Below are positions 16,795 through 23,921 of a stretch of DNA of 64,000 nt, in pieces. This DNA comes from an uncultured Bacilli bacterium. GTDB lineage: Bacteria > Bacillota_I > Bacilli_A > RF39 > UBA660. The stretch is from contig CAKORJ010000003.1 in the NCBI GenBank assembly GCA_934101575.1, positions 1 to 64,000 of the forward strand, in the 5' to 3' direction. The notes beneath the pieces were generated by a model, which had not been told where the DNA came from, searched no databases, and worked only from the letters and a program-made list of their open reading frames with translations. A program made the position numbers and the translations under genes. Position 1 is the first letter of the stretch, and every line of letters starts with the position of its first letter.

Positions 16795-18501
16795 ATGAAA
16801 ATAAAATATATTAAACATTATAATCATAGAATATTTATATTATTATTCTTAATAATGGTACTTTTTTTAATAATTCTTGTGGGATATAATATTTGTTTTG
16901 GTAGTAAAAAGTTAAATTCTGATGATGTTTCTGTAAAGATTTCTTATCTTGGAGATATTGGTTTATCTGATAATGTGGTCTCTTCATCTTATAATAAACT
17001 TGTTAATAAGTATGATTTTGATTATATTTTTAGTGGTGTTAAAGATACTTTCAGAAGTTCAGATTATGTTTTGGGATTTTTTAATAGTAATGTTTCTAAT
17101 TATTCAGCTTTTGAAGACTTTTTTGATAGTGTTTCAAAAAATGGAAGTTTTTTCTTTGATGTTGATGATAATTTAGATATTAAAAAATCTATTAATAAAT
17201 CTGGTGGTTTTTATAATAATAGTAATATGAATATTTTAAAAGTAAAAGGAATTAAAATTGGAATTTTTTCTTATAATTCATGTGTTTCTAATTGTAATTC
17301 TAAAAATGATATTGTGCCAAAAAGTGATGATACCTTTATGGATGTTAAGAATAATGTTATATCTTCTATAAAAGATGGCTTGGGTTCTGCTGATTATATT
17401 TTTGTTATGAATGATATGAAAGGTTTTAAAGCATCTGATGTTGATGTATGGAATGATATATTTTCTTCTTTGAATGTTGATGTTGTTTTTAATAATGGAG
17501 TTAAAGATAAAATTTTTAATAAAAATAGTACTTTATTTATTAATAGTATTACTAATTTTTTAAATGATAGTAGTGTTAATAATAATACTGTTATTACTGA
17601 ATTTGATGTAAGTGTTAAAAATGGTATAAAGAATATTAGTGTCTATCCTTTATATGATAGTGAGCATGATGGTAAAAAGTTTAAAGTTTATATAAGTGAT
17701 ATATTTGCTGATAATTTTTTGAAAGAAAAGTACAATTTTAGAGATTTGAAGGAGATTGATGATCTTTTAAAAGATGTTACTTATAAATATATTAATAAAA
17801 GACTTGGAACTTCAAAATTACAGAAAAAGTACATGGTACTAAATGATAAATATTATGATTTTAATTTAAAACGTGCACTTAATAATGGTGGTTTAAAGAA
17901 TGTTTTATCTGATGCTTCTAGTTTTGTATTTATTGGTGATAGTATTACAGCGGGGAGTGCTAATAATGGTCATGGTTGGTATGAACCTATTTCTTCTATG
18001 TATCCTAATACTAAGGTATATAATATATCTCATGGAGGATATACAACAAAGGATATTTTAAATAAGTTTTCTAATAAAATAAAAGATACTAATGGGGATG
18101 TTTATTTTATTGCTTTGGGGATAAATGATATTAGAAAAAGAGATAATTCTTCTTCTTTAAGTGGAAAGGAATATATTTCTAATATTGATGAGATAATAAA
18201 GCTTATTCCTAATAAAAATGCTGAAATTGTGCTTGTTGCTCCTTGGAGGAGTATGATTAATGACATCAAATGTAAATATGATTTTTATGATAGGGATAGG
18301 ATGATTAATGAGTTTTCTGATTATTTGAGAAAATATGTTGAGGATAATGGTTATATTTATTCTAATCCTAATTCTTATATTGATGGTTTTATAGATAAGA
18401 ATAATGCATATATGTATTATGTTGATTTTATTCATCCTAATAAAAGTTATGGTATTAAGCTTTATAGTTATGCAGTTTTGTTAAATAGTAAACAGTATTA
18501 A
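16795..18501 (+). CDS. Membrane-anchored CapA-like/SGNH hydrolase fusion
   Basis: 568 residues. A signal anchor lies at 13-35. Residues 45-300 resemble the CapA/PgsA metallophosphoesterase-like family in layout (YLGDIGLSD at the start, SGVKDTFRSSDYVLGFFNSNVS), but the usual metal-binding Asn/Glu/His residues appear replaced (FFNSNV, VMNDMKG, FNNGV), so this half may be inactive. The C-terminal 190 residues form an SGNH/GDSL esterase: FIGDSITAG (nucleophile Ser), GGYTTKDIL, ALGINDIRK (GxND) and DFIHPN (Asp/His). It likely de-acylates a surface glycan or polymer outside the cell. No clear ribosome binding site precedes the ATG. Confidence 0.82.
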   Translation: MKIKYIKHYNHRIFILLFLIMVLFLIILVGYNICFGSKKLNSDDVSVKISYLGDIGLSDNVVSSSYNKLVNKYDFDYIFSGVKDTFRSSDYVLGFFNSNVSNYSAFEDFFDSVSKNGSFFFDVDDNLDIKKSINKSGGFYNNSNMNILKVKGIKIGIFSYNSCVSNCNSKNDIVPKSDDTFMDVKNNVISSIKDGLGSADYIFVMNDMKGFKASDVDVWNDIFSSLNVDVVFNNGVKDKIFNKNSTLFINSITNFLNDSSVNNNTVITEFDVSVKNGIKNISVYPLYDSEHDGKKFKVYISDIFADNFLKEKYNFRDLKEIDDLLKDVTYKYINKRLGTSKLQKKYMVLNDKYYDFNLKRALNNGGLKNVLSDASSFVFIGDSITAGSANNGHGWYEPISSMYPNTKVYNISHGGYTTKDILNKFSNKIKDTNGDVYFIALGINDIRKRDNSSSLSGKEYISNIDEIIKLIPNKNAEIVLVAPWRSMINDIKCKYDFYDRDRMINEFSDYLRKYVEDNGYIYSNPNSYIDGFIDKNNAYMYYVDFIHPNKSYGIKLYSYAVLLNSKQY

Positions 18502-18533
18502 AGAAATTATTAGTTAAATAGTTTCTTTTTTTT
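18500..18533 (+). terminator. Terminator after the CapA-like/SGNH gene
   Basis: AAGAAATTAT (18501-18510) pairs with ATAGTTTCTT (18518-18527, one G-U) and is followed by T residues. Confidence 0.7.
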
Positions 18534-18557
18534 CATATAATTTAGTGGTGATGTTTT

Positions 18558-19577
18558 ATGAAATATAAGATTGTTTTGGATGCTGGGCATGGTGGTAGTG
18601 ATTCTGGAAATACTGGTAATGGTATTACTGAAAAAGAGTATTCTTTGTTAATTTCTAATTATATTAAGGAAAGACTTGATGCTTTGGGTATTGAAAATAT
18701 TGTTACTAGAAATACAGATAGGTTTTTATCTGATGATGATAGGGTTAATATTATATCAAGTGCTTTTGGGAACGAATCTAATGTTATTGTTTTATCAAAT
18801 CATTTACGTAATGAGGATGGTGAGGGATTAGAGGTTGTTTATGCTCTCAGAAATAATGATAAACTTGCTTCTTTAATTTCTGATGAAGTTACTTCGGCTG
18901 GAGGTATTGTTAATAAGTATTATCAACTTAGGGATCCAGATAATACTGCTAATGATTATTATTCTATTATTAGAGATACTCCTAATTATCAGACTATTTT
19001 GATATCTTATGGAAATGTTAGTAATAGTAAAGATGCAGAAAGAATTAAAGATGATTATAGAGATTATGCGGAGGCAGTTGTAAAAGCTATTGCTTCTTAT
19101 GTTGGAGTTAAATATGTTCCTATTTCGGGTGATAATTATTATATTGTGAAAAAAGGAGATAGTTTGTGGAAGATAGCTAATTCTTATGGTACTAGTGTTG
19201 ATGAGTTAAAATCTCTTAATAATCTTAAAAGTAATGTTCTTTCTATTGGGCAGCTTTTGAATATTCCTAAGAGTAACACTAATAGTTCTTCTAGTTATTA
19301 TGTTGTTAAAAAGGGAGATAGTCTGTGGAAGATAGCTAGTTCTTATGGTATAACTGTTAGTAGTTTGAAAAGTGCTAATAATCTTAATAGTGATCTTCTT
19401 AGCATAGGGCAACAGCTTGTTATTCCTAGTGTTACTAATTATATTGTTAAGAAAGGGGATAGTTTGTGGAAAATAGCTAATTCTTATGGTACTAGTGTTG
19501 ATAAGATTTATAGTTTTAATAACTTGAAATCTAGTGTTTTACAAATAGGACAAGTCTTAAAAATACCTTTATTTTGA
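18558..19577 (+). CDS. N-acetylmuramoyl-L-alanine amidase-like protein with three LysM domains
   Basis: 339 residues. The Amidase_3 domain (1-180) has IVLDAGHGGSDSG (first zinc His), GITEKEYSLL (zinc Glu) and LSNHLRNEDGEG (second His). The catalytic Glu expected in the LIE/VEYGF motif is replaced: the sequence is ILISYGNVSN. The truncated paralogue at 1311 keeps that Glu (VEYGF). Three LysM modules follow (about 194-237, 249-291 and 296-338), each with KKGDSLWKIA, to bind peptidoglycan. There is no signal peptide, so export may be by another route or the protein acts after lysis. The domain may bind without cleaving. GTGATG precedes the ATG as a modest binding site. Confidence 0.9.
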   Translation: MKYKIVLDAGHGGSDSGNTGNGITEKEYSLLISNYIKERLDALGIENIVTRNTDRFLSDDDRVNIISSAFGNESNVIVLSNHLRNEDGEGLEVVYALRNNDKLASLISDEVTSAGGIVNKYYQLRDPDNTANDYYSIIRDTPNYQTILISYGNVSNSKDAERIKDDYRDYAEAVVKAIASYVGVKYVPISGDNYYIVKKGDSLWKIANSYGTSVDELKSLNNLKSNVLSIGQLLNIPKSNTNSSSSYYVVKKGDSLWKIASSYGITVSSLKSANNLNSDLLSIGQQLVIPSVTNYIVKKGDSLWKIANSYGTSVDKIYSFNNLKSSVLQIGQVLKIPLF

Positions 19578-19625
19578 CTTTTTTTGATATTTATGTTATA
19601 ATTTGTTTGCTCAGGAGGGAGTATA

Positions 19626-20102
19626 ATGAAAAATAATAAAAATGGTTGTAAGAAACTTATTTCAATGTTAGAAGATAATTTAGATAAAGATATAAGTGTT
19701 TATATAGATGATTCTAATGGAAGATATGAATACAAGCTTATATCAAATGATGGTGATGATAATTGTTATAAGTGTATTGATGTTTTAATTACTAATGGTG
19801 AGGTTTTTGAAAGTGATGATAATGCTAGTTTAGTGCAAAATTCTGATTATGTTGTTATACAATCTATTGTTGATAGAAATGTTGAGAAGTTATCTTATAT
19901 ACTTTCTTATGAAATGTATGGACTTATGACTTCGGTTTTGTTACAAAATCCTAATCCAGAACTTTTTATGAAATTTAATTCTAGTAGTAAAGGTTCTTTG
20001 GAAGAATTTGATGCGAGTTGTACTGTTGAGTCTGGATTTTTGATTCATCCTGCTGCGAATGTAAATAGTCGTGTCAGAAGTAGGGGAAACTCTATAAAAT
20101 AG
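19626..20102 (+). CDS. Hypothetical protein, 158 aa
   Basis: Not recognised. A soluble acidic protein starting MKNNKNGCKKLISMLEDNLDK, with alternating strands in the first 80 residues and a mostly helical second half (VEKLSYILSYEMYGLMTSVLL). The ATG follows AGGAGGGAG. It sits between the LysM amidase and a convergent small membrane protein gene with which it overlaps by 11 bases at the 3' end. The final part (HPAANVNSRVRSRGNSIK) is basic and probably disordered. Confidence 0.75.
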   Translation: MKNNKNGCKKLISMLEDNLDKDISVYIDDSNGRYEYKLISNDGDDNCYKCIDVLITNGEVFESDDNASLVQNSDYVVIQSIVDRNVEKLSYILSYEMYGLMTSVLLQNPNPELFMKFNSSSKGSLEEFDASCTVESGFLIHPAANVNSRVRSRGNSIK

Positions 20103-20478
20103 GAGTGTTAGGATTTGTATTTTGATTATTTTCTTTTTCGCTTTTAATAGTTGTATATAGAAGTATAAATCCTGCAATTAGTGTTAATATAGAAGCAATA
20201 AATTCATTTTTTTGAATATTGCTTTTTTTAGTGTCTTTGTTTATTTCATAAAATTTGTAATTTATATAGGTGAATATTATTACTAGTATTGTTAATATAA
20301 CTCTGTTTGTTATTGTTACTTTACTTTCTGTTTTTGGAGAGAATATTGTTTGTTTATTTTCATGTTTTTTTATATTGTTATTTGTAAGTATAGTTGATAT
20401 TACTGTGGATATAATAAGTATTATGGAGGCATATATTTGTAGGTATAATAATTGTGTTTCTTTTTGATTAGTATTCAT
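20092..20478 (-). CDS. Small integral membrane protein, 128 aa
   Basis: Family unknown. Three hydrophobic segments are evident (about residues 13-31, 57-76 and 92-109), separated by short charged loops. The ATG at 20478 has no ribosome binding site; instead a TATAAT on the minus strand (complement of 20483-20488) ends four bases before the ATG, so the mRNA may be leaderless. The 3' end overlaps the convergent gene at 19626 by 11 bases. Its upstream region is shared with the CIRCE-controlled hsp20 promoter. Confidence 0.65.
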   Translation of the reverse strand: MNTNQKETQLLYLQIYASIILIISTVISTILTNNNIKKHENKQTIFSPKTESKVTITNRVILTILVIIFTYINYKFYEINKDTKKSNIQKNEFIASILTLIAGFILLYTTIKSEKENNQNTNPNTPIL

Positions 20479-20511
20479 GTTTTATTATATGAGTGAAAAA
20501 AATAAAATATT

Positions 20512-20552
20512 TTAGCACTTATACTTGACAAGTGCTAAAATATGAGTATAAT
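20512..20552 (+). promoter_or_regulatory. CIRCE-like HrcA operator overlapping the hsp20 promoter
   Basis: TTAGCACTT (20512-20520), nine bases, AAGTGCTAA (20530-20538): this is the CIRCE arrangement TTAGCACTC-N9-GAGTGCTAA with the innermost pair changed on both arms so that symmetry is kept. TTGACA (20525-20530) and TATAAT (20547-20552, 16-base spacer) lie within and after it, so HrcA binding would block RNA polymerase. Confidence 0.88.
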
Positions 20553-20576
20553 TATAATTGTAAGGAGGAATGAATA

Positions 20577-20963
20577 ATGAATTTAATACCTAGAAATTTC
20601 TTTTTAGATGATTTCTTTGATGATTTTGGAAAGGTTAAATCTCAAGACATGAAATGTGATGTTTATGATGACGGGGATAACTATGTTGTAGAAATGGATG
20701 TTCCTGGATTTAGTAAGGATGAAATTGTTATTGATGTTGAAAAAGGTTATCTTACTATAAGTGCTGAAAGAGATGCATTAAAGGAAGAAGAAGAAAAAAA
20801 TTATATTCGTAAGGAAAGAGTATATGGTTCTGCTAAAAGACAATTTTATGTTGGAGATGTAGAAGAAGATAACATTAAAGCTAATTTTAAAGATGGTGTA
20901 TTAAAAGTAGTAGTTCCTAAAAAAGAAGAAATATCTAATAAGAAAAAAATTGAAATTGAATAA
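20577..20963 (+). CDS. hsp20: Small heat-shock protein, Hsp20/alpha-crystallin family
   Basis: 128 residues. The alpha-crystallin domain spans about 22-112: MKCDVYDDGDNYVVEMDVPGFSKDEIVIDVEKG, YLTISAERD and the conserved ANFKDGVLKVVVPK (A-x-x-x-n-GvL motif). The C-terminal KKIEIE tail is the usual IxI-type oligomer contact region in reduced form. It is an ATP-independent chaperone that holds unfolding proteins. AAGGAGGA precedes the ATG at 20577. Heat induction by HrcA is predicted from the CIRCE-like element. Confidence 0.95.
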   Translation: MNLIPRNFFLDDFFDDFGKVKSQDMKCDVYDDGDNYVVEMDVPGFSKDEIVIDVEKGYLTISAERDALKEEEEKNYIRKERVYGSAKRQFYVGDVEEDNIKANFKDGVLKVVVPKKEEISNKKKIEIE

Positions 20964-20964
20964 T

Positions 20965-20990
20965 AAAAGGTCTCTTTGCGAGACTTTTTT
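20965..20990 (+). terminator. Terminator of hsp20
   Basis: AAGGTCTC/GAGACTT stem with a short TTTGC loop and T run to 20990. Confidence 0.8.
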
Positions 20991-21002
20991 GTTTGTATTT
21001 AT

Positions 21003-22880
21003 TTATGTTATTATGTTAAATGTTGTTTTAGTTGTTATGCAAAGGATAAGTCCTACTAGTGTTGGTAGTATTATTGCTAGTATTGTCCATTTTATACTAT
21101 TTGTTTCTTTTTTTATGGTTGCTATAGTTGTACCACATGGATAGTGACATATTAATAGTATTATGAAACATATGGCTGTTGTTATTGTCCAGTTATTTTG
21201 CATTAGTATATTGTTTAAGTCTATTAAGTTTGTATAGTTTGTTAGGGCTTGTGAGTTTGTATATATCATTAGTATAATTGGTAGGATTATTTCATTTGCT
21301 GGTAGTCCTAATATAAATGCTAATACTATTGTTCCGTCCAACCCTATAAATGATCCAAAGTTTTCTAAAATATTTGATATCATTAATAAAAGATTTTTGT
21401 CATTAATTGTTGTGTTAGTTAGAAACCATATGATTATTCCTGCTGGTATTGTTATATATATTGCTCTTAGTAATACGAATATTGTTCTATCTATGATTGA
21501 TCTTAGAATTGTGTTTAATATTTTAGGCTTTCTGTATGGGGGTAGTTCTAGTGTGAATTCTGATGACTCATTTTTTAAGATTGTTTTTGAGAGAATCTTT
21601 GATATTATTAGTGTAATTAGTATAGAAATTAGAATTATTGCTAGTAGGAGAAGTGCGGCGGAAATTGAAGAGGTTAATTTGCTTGCTGTGTGTGATACTA
21701 GAAAAATTGATATTATTGCTATTAGTGTAGGAAATTTACCATTACAGGGAGAAAAGACATTTGTTAATATAGCTATTAGTTTTTCTTTTTTTGATTTTAT
21801 TATTCTGCACCCTATTATTCCACAGGCATTACAACCATATCCCATGCACATTGTAAGTGCTTGTTTTCCGTTAGTTCCACAATTTTTAAAGGCATTATCG
21901 AGATTGAATGCTATTCTTGGCAAGTATCCTAAGTCTTCTAATAATGTGAATAATGGAAAGAATATTGCCATTGGTGGGAGCATTACAGATATTACCCAGC
22001 CGGTTATTTTAAATATTCCATTTAGTAGAAAGTCAATTAATGTTTTATTCATATTTAGATTTGTAAATAGTATAAATAATTTATTATATAGATAAGAAAA
22101 GAGTTTGGTTAATAGTTCGGATGGATAGTTTGCTCCTATTATTGTAATCCATAGTATTATTCCTAGTGTTAGTAACATGATTGGAATGCCATATTTTTTT
22201 GATGTTATTATTTTATCTATTTTTAATGTTTTTTTGTTATAGTTTTCTTCTTTTAATTTTACACATTTTCTATAGATTTCTTTTGCTTTTTCTTCTGTGT
22301 TTTCTGTGTGTTTTGTTGTTTTTTGATCTAATTTGTATTTTTCTATTTTGTTTTTTAGTTTGTTTATGTCTTTTTTATCTTTTGCTGTTATTCCTATAAC
22401 AGGCAGCTCTAGTTCACGTTTTAATTTCTCTATGTTTATTTCTATGTGCTTTTTCTTTGCTTCATCTAATAAATTTATACATACAATTATATTATTTTTT
22501 ATATTTTTAGTTTGTAATACTAGGTTTAAGTTTCTTTCTAGAGATGTTGAATCTAGTACAATTATTATTAGGTCTATGTCTTTTTGCTTGATGAAGTCTC
22601 TGGCTATTTCTTCTTCTTCTGAATAAGCATTTAATGAATATATTCCTGGTAAGTCTATAATATTATATGTTTTATTATTAATCTTTAGTGTTCCCTCTTG
22701 ATGGGATACTGTTTTGCCGGGCCAATTTCCTGTGTGACTATGTAATCCTGTTAAGGTGTTAAATATTGTTGTTTTTCCTACATTTGGATTTCCTAGTAGT
22801 GCTATTATGTTATTGTTATGTTTTGTGATGTTTTCTTTGTTTTTTGTTTTGAATTTTTTTGATGTTCTAGTTAGTCCCAT
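21003..22880 (-). CDS. feoB: Ferrous iron transport protein B
   Basis: 625 residues. An N-terminal cytoplasmic G domain shows GNPNVGKTTIFNTLTG (G1), TGNWPGKTV, DLPGIYSLN (G3) and NLLDEAKKK (G4-like, NxxD). It is followed by a GDI-like helical region and two Gate domains with GCNACGIIGCR-type Cys-containing membrane segments (MGYGCNACG), PPYRKPK and the C-terminal YPCGTTIATIKKE. It imports Fe(II) across the membrane, important under anoxic conditions. It overlaps feoA by 14 bases, an operon feoAB. The protein is slightly shorter than typical FeoB (650-770). Confidence 0.96.
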   Translation of the reverse strand: MGLTRTSKKFKTKNKENITKHNNNIIALLGNPNVGKTTIFNTLTGLHSHTGNWPGKTVSHQEGTLKINNKTYNIIDLPGIYSLNAYSEEEEIARDFIKQKDIDLIIIVLDSTSLERNLNLVLQTKNIKNNIIVCINLLDEAKKKHIEINIEKLKRELELPVIGITAKDKKDINKLKNKIEKYKLDQKTTKHTENTEEKAKEIYRKCVKLKEENYNKKTLKIDKIITSKKYGIPIMLLTLGIILWITIIGANYPSELLTKLFSYLYNKLFILFTNLNMNKTLIDFLLNGIFKITGWVISVMLPPMAIFFPLFTLLEDLGYLPRIAFNLDNAFKNCGTNGKQALTMCMGYGCNACGIIGCRIIKSKKEKLIAILTNVFSPCNGKFPTLIAIISIFLVSHTASKLTSSISAALLLLAIILISILITLIISKILSKTILKNESSEFTLELPPYRKPKILNTILRSIIDRTIFVLLRAIYITIPAGIIIWFLTNTTINDKNLLLMISNILENFGSFIGLDGTIVLAFILGLPANEIILPIILMIYTNSQALTNYTNLIDLNNILMQNNWTITTAICFIILLICHYPCGTTIATIKKETNSIKWTILAIILPTLVGLILCITTKTTFNIIT

Positions 22881-23109
22881 TGTTAATCCTTAATATTTTT
22901 ATTTGTTTAGTGTCTTCTTCTCTTAAAGCAATAATTACATTTTTTATTAGATATGCTTTAGGGTTGTTGAATGGACTTTTATATAAATATTTTATTTTTG
23001 AATTTTTTGTTATGCCTAGGTTTATTAGATTTTGTTTGTTTTTTATATTGCTTTCTAATATATAGGCTTCTTCATTTAATCTTAGATTGTTTAAAGTATC
23101 TATTGTCAT
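22867..23109 (-). CDS. feoA: Ferrous iron transport protein A
   Basis: 80 residues forming one FeoA SH3-like domain: NEEAYILESNIKNKQNLINLGI, then IKYLYKSPFNNPKAYLIKNVIIALREED, ending in the conserved R-x-E-D segment. FeoA works with FeoB in Fe(II) uptake. The gene ends inside the start of feoB and begins with ATG at 23109 after AGGTGATTTT. Confidence 0.92.
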   Translation of the reverse strand: MTIDTLNNLRLNEEAYILESNIKNKQNLINLGITKNSKIKYLYKSPFNNPKAYLIKNVIIALREEDTKQIKILRINNGTN

Positions 23110-23159
23110 AAAATCACCTAGTTTAGTATATGTTTTTAATATTTGTGTTGTTAATAACT

Positions 23160-23795
23160 TTAGTAATTTAGTGTGATTTTTTTTCTGTTTGTGGTTATTA
23201 GGTTGTCTTCTTTTAAGTTTTTTATTTCTCTTTGCATGGCACTTCTATCTATTCCTAGATAATCTGCTAAATCTGTGTATGTAAATGGTATTGTAAAGGT
23301 TTTTGACAGTCTTTTTTTTGACATTATATCAAAGTATGCTAATAGTTTTTCTCTTATTGTTCTTTTTGCTAATATTTCTATTCTTTCATTGATGTTTACA
23401 ATTTTTTCAGATAGGATGTTAAGTGTGTTTTCAACTAGTTTACTATGATATGGACATGCTTTTTTACATCTTTTTGTTATATGATAGTAATCTATAAATA
23501 GTACTTCTGTTTCTTCGCTTGCTTTGATACTAAGTTCGTTTATATTATAACTTGAAAATACTTCGCCAAAGATATCATCTTCTGTTAGAGTTTCTATGAT
23601 AGTTCTATTACCATTATAATCGTTTCTTATGAGTTCTGCTTTTCCTTTGGTTATTATTCCTATTGTGCTTGTGTTCCCTAGGTAATTCATTATGATTGAT
23701 TCTTTTTTAAATACTCTTTTTTTTGCTTCGAAACACTTTAACATTTTGTTAATATCTTCATTTTCTATATTTTGAAAGATTTTTGTTTTTTTCAT
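23160..23795 (-). CDS. Crp/Fnr-family transcription regulator
   Basis: 211 residues. An N-terminal cyclic-nucleotide-binding-like beta roll (20-110) with GKAELIRNDYNGNRTIIETLTEDDIFGEV, a dimerisation helix, and a C-terminal winged helix with PFTYTDLADYLGIDRSAMQREIKNL. Two Cys occur in KRCKKACPYH at the end of the sensor domain, but the four-Cys Fe-S cluster of classical Fnr is absent, so the signal is unknown. Start ATG at 23795 after AAGGAAGG. It is divergent from nrdD and a palindrome (23847-23862) lies between them. Control of nrdDG and itself is the simplest model. Confidence 0.92.
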   Translation of the reverse strand: MKKTKIFQNIENEDINKMLKCFEAKKRVFKKESIIMNYLGNTSTIGIITKGKAELIRNDYNGNRTIIETLTEDDIFGEVFSSYNINELSIKASEETEVLFIDYYHITKRCKKACPYHSKLVENTLNILSEKIVNINERIEILAKRTIREKLLAYFDIMSKKRLSKTFTIPFTYTDLADYLGIDRSAMQREIKNLKEDNLITTNRKKITLNY

Positions 23796-23846
23796 TTTTT
23801 ACCTTCCTTTACAACTAAAAATATTAATTTAATTATATTTCATTTA

Positions 23847-23862
23847 TGTTGCAAATGCAACA
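23847..23862. promoter_or_regulatory. Palindrome TGTTGCA-AA-TGCAACA, probable Crp/Fnr-family site
   Basis: A perfect 7-2-7 inverted repeat in the divergent region between the Crp/Fnr-type gene and nrdD. It is about 50 bases upstream of the regulator start and 60 bases upstream of nrdD. It does not match the NrdR box pattern (ACAC...GTGT). Confidence 0.65.
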
Positions 23863-23921
23863 ATATTTATTTTATTTTTGTGTTAGAATTAAATTGTAAA
23901 AACTAGAGAGGAGTAAATTTT

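Noticed and set aside
21397..22626. + strand ORFs of up to 232 residues across feoB
   Set aside because: They are antisense to clear FeoB motifs and lack start signals.
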